From contig CM046846.1 in assembly GCA_025618425.1 (NCBI GenBank), positions 30,109,619-30,173,618 on the forward strand: DNA of 64,000 nt, read 5' to 3'. Every line of letters begins with the position of its first letter. The stretch's first letter is position 1. This stretch comes from Heliocidaris tuberculata (lineage: Eukaryota > Echinodermata > Echinoidea > Camarodonta > Echinometridae). Both the position numbers and the translations under genes were made by a program. This document shows, piece by piece, positions 33,501 to 45,500 of the stretch. The notes below the pieces were generated by a model, which was not told where the DNA came from, did not search any database, and saw nothing but the letters and a program-made list of their open reading frames with translations.

Positions 33501-36500
33501 GAATATTCAATTACACTTGGTGATTGGCTGCATAAATGTTATGTGCCAGGTTTGCCCCATCCAAGCTGTATCACATACAAAGACTACAAATTTTTTTTTA
33601 AAAAGACAGAACCTAAAAACTGGCATCCATTATTATCTTTTTCACATGGACATCAGGGGAGCGTTTCATCAAGCGTTTTGTCAGTGATTTTTACTGACAA
33701 ATTCGCTCTCAGCCAATCAGATGCAAGGATTTCAGTAGCTTATAACAGTTGTCGGTAAAAATCACTGACAAAACGCTTGATGAAACGCTCCCCAGTTATC
33801 GAGCAGAGGCACAGTATACTTGAAAGAGAAGGATGAGTTCTGAGAAAGGTGAAAAATTAATTTGTGAGCTTTCTCGATCCTTTATGGCGGTTTCAAAGAA
33901 CAACATAGTAGAAATGTTCCCTGAAAAGGATTGCTCTTCAAATGCCCTCATAATATTTGAAATATGACAAGAAATAACTGAAGTGTTTGGGCCAAACATT
34001 CATGCCACAAGTGTGTGCAGTCCCATATACCCATTTCTGTGTGCAGTGCATTTTTCAGCAAGATTGGGTCAATTTCTCATCATTTTGATGATTCCAAAAT
34101 CTTGCAGTATACACCAATTCTTATGTAGACATGAACAATCTTTCCCAAAGGCTTTGAGACATCTTCTTTCACAATGTAATCACATGACCAGAACTCAACT
34201 TTTCCTTTAATCCTATACTCATATCTAAAGTGAAAACATATTTTGGAGTGGTGGGAAGAAAAGGGTGAACAGACGACTACAAATACAACACCACAACATA
34301 TAGTGTACGTCATGCAATACAAGAAATGGCATGCTTTTACCTGTTTCTTAGCTCTTTCCTGAAATTACACATGGAAATGCGGAGAAAATAAAATAAAAAC
34401 AGAGCACACACGCAGAGTTATTGAGAAATGCAGAGAAGAGCTCTTATTCAATCGCAAGCATTATGACATAATTCATTCTGTAGACAATACAAATCTATAT
34501 AATTCAGTCTAAAGATCTAAAAGCACACAGTATTAAAGGCACAAATAGTTTTACAATTGCACACAATATTACAAATATCAATAATGGATTCATCTACAAA
34601 TAGCAAGGTTGCTAATATTTCACAAAAGTAGATATACAAATATTTAAAAAAAATAATTCTACACTGCATAAGGTAAACTACATGTATGACTTAGTAAAAC
34701 ATTCTCAACATGTCTCCAATCTTTTTTTTTTTCTTTTTTTTTTTGAAGTTAAAAGAATGAAGTCGCTGGCTTTCACATGAACTTAAAGTGTACGAATCAC
34801 CTAAAAAATATCTCTCAAGTCGTCGTAATATCAATTTAGACTGAATCTAAGCTTGTAATATCTCTGTATGGAATTGATAATTGAAGTTCATACTTTGAAT
34901 ATAGTATAGCGATATGAAACCCCTATTAACATACAGAGTAAAATATTTCTTTGGTGATTGGTATACTTTAACTTCTAGTTTCCTATGCAATCAACCACAT
35001 GCTACAACATGTACACATGTAAATAATAAATATGTACATTAAAAATTAACATTTGCATTCGGACAAATGTCAAGGGCTCAAGAAAGAGATTAAAAGACAA
35101 AAACAGTTGAAGGTTTCTTTTAAGTCAGATTTGTATTCTACGACATACAGCATTTCATCGGTTTCATGTTTCTTTGCTTGCAGGCAAGATATTTCTGTCT
35201 ACATAAGCACTTTGGTACCTTACTGTACTTGTTCACATCTGTGGAACATTATGAGGAAATGTTGACCATGAAATATCAAATCGGGGAGAAGGAAAAGATA
35301 TGATTTGCAGCACATTGTGCTATCATAGGAAATCCTCCATGTCCTCAAACTCTAACATCTCTCCCACGTACATGTACATACATGTATACAATCTGGTGAG
35401 ATCAGGAGAATTTGTATTTGAACAGTCAAAACCTTGTAATTGAGCTAGAGTACAGATATATCATACATGTACTCAGTTGGTAATAAGAAATATATTTGGG
35501 GATAGATTTTTTTTCCGGGGGAGGGGGGTTGTTCTAGAGTAGAGGGCAATTGAGTAGGGGGTGGTTGTCTAGGGAGTGACATTTCAGGAAAGTTGTCCTC
35601 GAATATATTCATTTCAGTACTAAATATTTGTTGCAACATCATTTCAGGACTTTGATATGATATGGATCTTAGTTTATACTGTGGTAAAAAATATCAACAA
35701 ACCTATGATTGAATCTCTTAAAGGTATTATACATGAATGAGGGAGAGAGAGATTAAATATGTTTGACAACTAAGACACAAACCATTAACATCAAAAGAGG
35801 AAAATATTATAAATGCAAATAAAAATTACCACTTCATGGTAGACAACCCCCTGATATTTTACTGCCACCTGTCAAAAAAGGTTTACAATATAGTGAAGTT
35901 TGTTGAATTGTGGAAAATAACAGAAAAAGAACAGCTATTAACACTACTACAATAAAATTTGTCATTTTGTCAGAGTGAAATACATCTAAAATAAATCTCC
36001 CAGATAAAAATTTGTCCTTTTTATCCTACTTTTTTGGGGGTATCAGAAAAGAGAATTTTTGTAGAATGAAGGCACTTTGAAGCTTAAAACTCAATCTAGA
36101 TGCTGTCCAATATTGTTACTTCAAAGAGCAGGATCGGCAATATCTATGGGTGCTTTAATTACTGGGTGATTTCATCCACAAGCTTTATCAATCAACTGAC
36201 ATTGTAACTCTTCTAACAACTGACAGGTCTTTATTATCCTGTATCAACCTAATAGTGCAATGCTGTCTGAGCATAAGATTGCCTGGGGCGAGCAGTGGAG
36301 CGTGAATCCCAAACGGATTTCTCATTTAGTTTTCAAAATAGTCGTGAAGTATGGTGAAGATAAGGAACTAAGTTTGGGGGGTTTTTTTAATAAGGAAGAG
36401 GCAAATCTAAGAATAGATTCATACAAGCATACAAAAATACATTCAAATAAATGTTTTGAAAATATGACTATAACATTGATTAAATATCTGCATTATAAGC

Positions 36501-39500
36501 GAATATTTTTTTTCCTAAGCTTCTATCTACATTGCTGGCTTATCTGTTTAAAAGTGTATCAAATGAAAAATGAGCCTTTATGAAAATCAACTTAAAAGCA
36601 ATTACAAATGACATGGACATGTACACCTATGAACAAATGACACACTAAATAAACTTGTCCTCTTGCCCCCGGAAACAAAATTGTGATTCCCTCTATGGGC
36701 AAGCAAAGCACTTCAATACATACATGTACATTTACTTTTTGTTTCTTTCAAGCAAGTAGAATAGACCTGTTCACAAAGTTATTCAAATTTATGGATGATT
36801 CTTTCCTGGGGACCTAGTAACGAGGTATTCCTTCAACCTGTTATTAATGAATGAACTACATGTTGTACAATACGTGGAATCCAGTTGCTATGTCTGACAA
36901 GCCTCTGACAAACTTTCAGGTTGTCAAGAACAACCTTTGTTTTAAAAGTATGCATAAAATTAGAATATATTTGTGAACAGGTCTATTGCTATGTAGGACA
37001 AGTGCTGTACTGATCAAGTAGTCAAGAACAGCAAAATGTATAAAATCATATTTTGTAGCAACTACATGTACAAACTATAATGGCCTTCCACCAAGTGTAC
37101 AAATTCAAAGGTTCTAAACAACATTTTTTTACAATTAAGGGGAAATTAATTAATTAATCCCACATGAATAGTATCAAGATAACCAAACAGAACAAATCCT
37201 GAATAAAATATCTATCTCCTTGAAAAATTGTAACTTGCTGTTTCCTTTTTATATTTTTGTTTTGCTTTTCGTTTTTTGCCTCTTTTCTTTTTTCTCTTAG
37301 GCAATTTTCTATTTATCATACAAAATACTAGTAATTTTGACTTAAACCTTCAATTAGAATTTTGAAACAAAGTCATTTTTAAAAATTGTTTTCACTAGAA
37401 AATGTTGAACAGTACCTTTAAGAATGCACCACAATAATCACATATACAAGATCTGACAGGAAGCCATAAACACAAAAAATACAGAGAAACTTTCCAAAAA
37501 TGGTCAAACATGCACTTATTATAAAGAAAGAACCATTTCTTTCAAAACAACATTCATGATGGCCTAAATTCACAAGGTTGGTTTAAATGTAGGCCATGGG
37601 CTAATCCACAAAATTACTGTAGGCAGCCAAATGGGGTTAAAAATTAACAACAGGCAGTCATATACCATGAAAAACAAAGAAAACAAAGATAATATCTATT
37701 TATTCCCCTAATTTGGGGCTCTTGGCTGCCCATAGTAAATCGGTGATCATAGCCTAAAACACCTTCATGAGTTTGCCTTAAATGTAACCAAGCCTTTGCC
37801 ACATGATCATACATGTATAACTATTAAAAAAAAAATTTAAAAAAACTGCTTCTTTTTATTTTATTTTCTTCAGCAGTTGTTATTGAAACTTGACTTACAC
37901 GTAGTGACCATATGTTTATAAGGTCCACCTGACTAAAAAGGATGCTTTCATGTTACCCTGGAGCAGTCAAGATAGTTTGACTGTTCTTCTACACTACTGG
38001 TGATATGTCAGGCAATCATAGAGGCAAATATAAGTTAGGTAAGCTTACAAGCTCCAGGCATAAAAGCAACAACAACAACAGTAATTAAGCATTTATAAAC
38101 ATAAATTTACAGCTCAGAGATCTTATTGCATGAAACATTTCCAACTATCAAACACACTTGATAAAAGAATAGAACCCATTCAATGCCAAATAACAAATCA
38201 ATAAATAAAAAGAATATGAATAAAAGTGGAACTTACTCTTCCCTCTCTGGAACGCCCTCCTCTTTGGAAATACTTTAAACCTAAAATGCAAACACAAACA
38301 AGCTCAGAATTGGCCAAATCTCACATCAAAATAATGTCTCTGATCCAAGACATTTGAACAGAGTTTTTATTATCGTGTACTGTTCACATAAAAAGAGAGA
38401 ATAGCAAGAACATACATGTACATGTATATATTTTTGTTCATTGATGTTATCACTAATCATCAAAATACTCATAACATGCATTACAAACATTAGCTTTCAG
38501 CTAACTGACATCTTGAATCAGTTCAAAGAACAAATGGCATCTATGTACGTGTTCATCATGAACCGTTATTGTCCTATCATAAGAAATCTTAAGTGTTTCT
38601 AATTCAGAATATTTAACATTGCAATATTATGCTGGCACCAACGAAATTGCGGAAACTTAATGAATTTTCTGGAGATACACAGTAATATTATTTTGCAGTA
38701 TAGCACACAAGTATTGTCATTTTCCCATGATTACAGATTTTATTTAAAATATGATATACACTATTTATATACATGTAAAATTCTTACATATAGCTCCATT
38801 CATATATATGCATAAGGAAGTACAAAACAAGCAAAGGCAAAGAATGTAAGAAATTACATTGTACATGTATGTCAAGGCATAAATGGCACCGTGATTGAAA
38901 AACAAATTTAGGTATGAAAATGTATACCATAAAATTAGTGACAGTTAATATATTGTTGTATTTGCAAGGCCTCTAAAATAAACTGTCAAGATTTTGTTGT
39001 TTATTGACTGCTAAGTGTATTTTAGCTACACACTAATAATCGAAAACAGCTGTAAAGTTGGTTCCTACCACAATTTACAAGTGACCCAAGTCTTAATAAG
39101 TAAATTGAGAGGTGAAAATATGAAAATTTATTAGAAAAAGTGTAGCAGCACTGTGGCATACAAAATGAAAGTGTCTAACACAGTCTAGTGTTTCACATAA
39201 TTTTAATTTCCTGCTCTCTCCTCAAAAGAGTTTTATGAAATTATTTGCTACATGTATGCAAATTGTGAATTATACGTGAACCGAAATACTACATGAAACT
39301 GTTCAGGTGACTTGGGTCCAAGTACAGCATTGCCATCCCCTGTCTATGTGTTGCTTCCTGTTCATCTCATTCAAAATTAATGGGAATTTTCCTCTGCAAC
39401 CCATACCCTATATGTACATGTATTGAAAGACTTTGTTTTGTTTTAAATGGTCAAATATGTTTTACAATTGTCATTAAAATACTGCATGGAACAATCTTTT

Positions 39501-42500
39501 ATAAATACAGACTAAAGTTCTAAGGTTGTTTTTTTTCTTCTTCAAACAAGCGAGTATTGGAATTTTGGAATGTATCTTCTCTATCATCAAATCCAGTAGG
39601 TTTAGTCTGCATCATACTGTTAAATGTTTGTTTCTCATCTGGAGCATTTTTAATATTCTTAAAATCACAAAATAGGAAAGTGGGGGGAAATGTGTTTATC
39701 ATTTTTCTCACTTCTTTTACTGCAGGAGTGGGCTGCTCGATCTCATAACATATATTCTTTGCTGGTCTTCCATAGCACCCACTACACCCTAACAAATTTC
39801 AGTCTCGGCCATTAACAAACTCTGGGTGTGATTTATGGAGTGTACATGGGCATTTCCTTCTTGGCAACGCCTCTTTATGAGAATTTTGATGGGGTGCTGC
39901 ATGAAATTAATGAGAAGTACCACATTATGGATGTGGAACAGTACTACAGGGAGAAAACTAAGCTGCATGCACTGAAACTTTAATGCATCAGACGTGGGGG
40001 TGTAATTGGATTTTTTTTTCTTCTGCCTCCTTCAGACATGACAAGGTAAAATCACCTCAAGAAAACTATCACAGCTCAAACATTTCAAGACTAAATGGAT
40101 AGCAAGTGGAGTGGAAAAGGAGTTGTTGCGCAACAATTGCCCCCAAGCATACTTACTTTAGGTCAGGTTCACACGAAGGGAGCTAAACTTTAAGTTTCGC
40201 TTGTAGTTTCAAAACTTTAAGTTATCTTGTAGTTATCTTGTAGTTTCAGACCGTATGAATGGACTCAGTTTCAAAACTTTAAGTAACTTTAAGTTTACTT
40301 GTAGTTCCACAACCACAAGCGAGATTGTGGTTAACACCAATACCACGAGCAGTGGGGGGGGGGGGGGGGGGGGGGGTCCTCCTCGTAGTTACGGACCATG
40401 TGAACAGAATAAACTTTAGTTTATTAAAGTTTAGCAATCTCGTTGTTAACGATGACCTTTCTACTCATGTTAAATGACTAACACTCGACTTGTAGTGTCA
40501 GAACAACGAGCATCGTTGTTTCGGGCCATTGTGAACCCTCGTCGTTGTTGGTGAGCCGTTATTTCGTTAACTTAAAGTTTTGAAACTAAAAGTCCCGTAT
40601 GAACATAGCTAATAACAACTGAATGCTGTACAATACAGAAATGTTGCGAGCAATATAATTCATTTTGCTGTGACAGGTTTTTCTAGATGATTTAACACGG
40701 CAAGTATGAATGAGGTGTTAGAGGTTTTTCCCTTGTGGTGATATAATTATACTAAAAGATGTGCAATAGAAAGAGCAATTGCATTTCAAGGACCTCAGTC
40801 ACTGTGTCTTTTGTCAATTTCATTGAAGTCTGACATTTTTTCAAATATTTCAGGTCACTCAAATGAAAGACTTAGAATTTAACTATCTCACAATTCAGAT
40901 TAGATTATTGTGATCAAGTTTTTTCAGTGAAAAATACATTGTTTTAATTTTGTTCATATTCTCATTTTGTTTTGAGTAAAACTGCACCACTTTTTCAATA
41001 ATTTTTCAAAGAATATATAAATTGACTCAATTATCTTTGACTATTTCTTACGGCAAATAAATGTTACTTCACTTTTATTCAATAAATATTCATAATTTAT
41101 TGATGTTATACATGTAATATGGAACATACTGCTTTTAAAGTAAAATTAACCATCACACATATATGAAAAGGAGCATTATTATGTAGTTGGTTGTAACTTG
41201 AAGTACTGAATAAGTTAAAACACTGAAAAGTCAAAGACACAGATGTAGCATATGAATTCAAGTTCAATAGCACATGTAAAAACAAATCCACCAATGACAC
41301 CAATGGTTAAAGGAAAATAATGAGAGCCATGCCTGTAAACTACTCAAAGAAAAGCAAAATGAGGAAAACTAGTAAAACCAATCAACACTTGCATGCAATG
41401 AATGATAATTCAGAAAAAGAAAAGTGACAACAAAGTAGCACCTTAAATACCCTCAACTACATGTACATGTGTAGACGAAAAACAAAGCATCAAAAGAAAT
41501 TTGCGTTATTTTCATTTTTATATGACAGGAAATACACAGTGTTGGTAAATTTTACAAGGGCTAAGAAAGAAGATTTTCTTTATTTCCCAATTCCTACACA
41601 GATTCCTACAACATTGTACTCTACGAAATATAACCCCTTTAAAGTTCACTTTGAAGTGACTGTTTTTGTTTTTGTTTTTCTTTGTTTCTTTCTTTTTCTT
41701 CTTCTTCATTTTTCAATGACAAGAAACATCTTGTGCTACAGCTGGTTTTCTTTGTAATGGATATCTCAATGATGAAATTGTGTCAGAGCTTGCAAAGCAT
41801 ATATGTGGATTTTAATCAAAGATTTTAATCAAAGTTTGAAGTCATTGCTAAGAAAAAACTGGAATTCCCAAAAGAGAACACTTCAATTAAAGGAAAGAAT
41901 ACAGCTGTCACACCACAGTCATACCAACAAGATTGACATCACACCAACAACAGACTGAACAAGAAATTACATTGCCACCAAGAGTTGGTTGGTTTTGAGT
42001 CAGTGTGGGGTCAATTTGGCGGTGTGACTGTGGTATCAAGGAGGATAGATAAACCTTGATTTGGGGGAGGGGGGGTTCTCTTAATCATTCTAGGGCTCAT
42101 TCGAAGAAAAATATTACTATTTGGTCTTAGACTATAGATATTCACTAAGAAAAACCACAATGTCACTAAATCCATGACCTTCACCAACACTGTGTATTAC
42201 CTTTCAGCAAATTCAGGTAAACTAAACCACAAAAACCTAATGAAAACTAATTTTTAGAGCTTATTAGAGTACCACATTTATAAACAATATGAAAGATACA
42301 AAGGAAGTTACAAATTAAAGAAAAGTGAAATTCTATATGTAAAAGGAGCTCTCGACAACAATTTTCCATGTGGCAGTACTCCATGCTAGAAACAGAGCAT
42401 GAAATTTGTTACACCTGGGCCCTGTTCCATAAAACTTGTTCAATAATAAGTTACGATAATTGTTATAAGCTACTGAAATCCTTGCATTTGATTGGCTGTG

Positions 42501-45500
42501 AGCAAATTTGTCATAGAAATGTGGCAGTTGTTAATGATAACACGATTTATGAAACGGGGCCCAGAACAGAGCATTGAAATTTTGTTTTACCTAACAATGA
42601 CATTAATGATACAATATTGTGAGCAAAAGGATACAATTTAGACCAGCCACCACATATGTAATATGCAAAGCCTCATAATGACACTAATATTTCTTTTTCA
42701 GATAAAAGGTATGACCTGCTTCTAAAATAAAGAAACTTTGTTCAGATTCGCAAGGTAAGTAAGACACAGATTTGTGATGTGCAGGCTCCACTTCTCCCTT
42801 TCAGAATCAAACTTGAGGAATCATCTCGTAAATTTTCTTTCGTGAGAAAATGAAACTACTTCCAGAAAGATCTTGATAAATCACAGAGTCTCTAACGGAA
42901 TGTCCCATTTTCCACAACTGTTTCTTCCTCTAGCAACATATCACGTAAGTTAAATGAACAGTGCCACCAACTAGTGCACAGAGTATGAATGCTTCCTTTG
43001 GGTTACATTCACTAGACTAAAACATTAAGGACCAACCACCACCACTAGAGATATATCGATTCCGGAAGACGGTAATGGGTAGACGAACAAGATGATGAAG
43101 ATGTTGATGATGATGATGAGAAATGGTGGTGAGAGAGAGAGAGTGAGGAGGGGGGCCACGGCCATTTTCATCGCCTACCTTTCAAGTGGAAGAGCTTGGT
43201 GAAGGGGGTATCCAGGCGCTTGGACGCCTCGTCATAGCTCCGGTTCCAGGTGGGGTGATGGAATGTTAGGTTGTAGGTCTGGGCCCAGCGAGCAAAGATG
43301 GCCTTCTCGGTCATGAAGCGATGGCCGCCCTTGGGCGTGGCTTCATGCACCTTGTAGTAGGTGCACTCGGTGGGGTGGGAGCCTGACTGGTAGTAATGGT
43401 ACTTTACTTGCTCATCCTCAAAATGTCTGGTGAGACAAACAGGGAAACAAAGAGAATAGTCAACCTAACAGTACTGCATATGATTGCATCAACATATTTT
43501 TTTGTAAATAATGCCTGAGGAAGGGGGGAAAACTTTAACAAAAAAAAACCCAAAAAAAGGCAAAAAAAGAAAAGAACAAAAGAGGTAGAAAATCTGTAAT
43601 GAAAAAAAAAAGATGTTACCAGATAAGCTGGGCAAAACGCAAGATGAAAAGAGAATTCCTATAAAAACATGGCAAAATCATAACTATTCTCTTGCCCAAG
43701 TAAAATAGTGCCTTTGCTGGGACTTGAATTGCAAACTATTTTATCCACAGTATACAGGTATACTAGACCATGAAATCTACACCATATGTCTATTCTTGAC
43801 ATCATTATCATTTACTGGTTCCTATTTTCCTCAATGATATTTCTTTTAGTACAAAAATAAACTTATAGATGAGGATAATATATTCATGTAGGTCAACATG
43901 TAGACATGCTGGTACATGTATTCTGCCACAAGATCAACAAAGTAACACACTGTTTCCATCACTGCATCACTGCAGAATATACAGCATCTCTTCTATGGAT
44001 ACTTAGTTTAATCCCTGAATTAATAGCGATATTAACATCATTCATGGCCGTCACTGAAATGTAATAATGTCCAAAGCCCTTTGGAAGTGCACAGAGACGT
44101 TATATCAAAATATGATAATGCGTTATACAAGAACAGAACATTTTCTATACATTTTCATATTAAATCAAGTAAAATCCTGATGTAAATGATTTTTAATTTT
44201 TGGTTGACCTATCAAAGTTGCCCAAAATTAAGTTATGAAATAAGCATTATAAACTGTTTGCTGTGCACTCTTGTCTTGTTTCTGCCACCCCCCCCCCTCC
44301 CACACCCAATGACCATCAGGCAGTCAGAACTGCATGTACATGTAGCACTTAACTTGTTCTCTTTCTCATACATATTGATCAAATTTGGTTGCACAGATAG
44401 GCCATCAAATCTTCCTCTTTGACTTATTTTTTAAATAGTTGTCTGACAGTCCATTTTGTTCAAGGAACTCTAGCACCTGACTGCTGCCTGGAATGTCTAT
44501 GAATATAATTAAATGTGTGAATGGACACATACATGTACATGTATATCATTAAAAATGTGATACCATGGCCCCGTTGCATAAAACTTACCATTAACGGTAA
44601 CTTTGCCATCAATGGTAACTCCCATGAAAACCTTGATTTTGATTGCCTGTTGAGTGATGTTACCATGGTAGTTACCATTGATAGCAGAGTTACCATTAAT
44701 GGTAAGTTTTATGCAACGGGGCCCATATTTAGTAATAAAGTATCACATTTTGAATGATGTACACACAACAAACATATATGTATATGTATAAAGTACAAGC
44801 CTTTGAAGAGCGTAATGACCATTCAAATCAGTCAAGTGTGATCTAATCATATTTACACGCTACATGTATGAAATGGAATCCTTGAGATCACCGATACAAA
44901 TATCACACAAGCCATGCATAGATCTAGAATACTGTAAAACCAGAAATTTTTGTGTGCATGAAACTTTCACGAATTTCGCGAGTGGTTGGATTTGCGAAAG
45001 TTTCATGCCGCGAAATAATAAAATCGCAATCGAAACAACATGAAATATTGCAATTCGCGAAAGTTTGTTGCTGCAAAATTGGCTGTCATTAACAATTCGT
45101 GAAAGTTTTATGTCGCGAAAGTTTCTGGTTCAATAGACAGGCGGTAAAACTTACACACAGTGATCATCAGGGACCATGCCATAGATCTTGACTTCCCCAC
45201 ATATATCTAGAGCAGTCATGACCGTGAACCAGCCTGTTGATAACCAGCTGTTTGTATCCATCCTGTTCACAGGGGAAAAACAATATTGATGAATAAGAGT
45301 AACAATTGAAACAATACAATTATTGATAGTCCTCAGCAGTGTGAACCACTCTGTGTGAACCAGCCTGCTTACAACCAGCTGTTCGTATCCATCTTGTTCA
45401 CACACGATAATTGATGAAAAATGGTTACAACAGAAATATTGTTCTTGATTTTCCCATAGCAGTTTGCAGTATAAACCATTCAATGTGAACAAGCCAGTCA

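Noticed and set aside
36260..36583. 107-codon plus-strand frame
   Set aside because: Unrecognised and AT-rich in an intron, without supporting signals. Length alone is not significant in 64 kb.
39520..39795. 91-codon minus-strand frame beside the orphan segment
   Set aside because: Charged and open, but neither splice sites nor family resemblance could be found.
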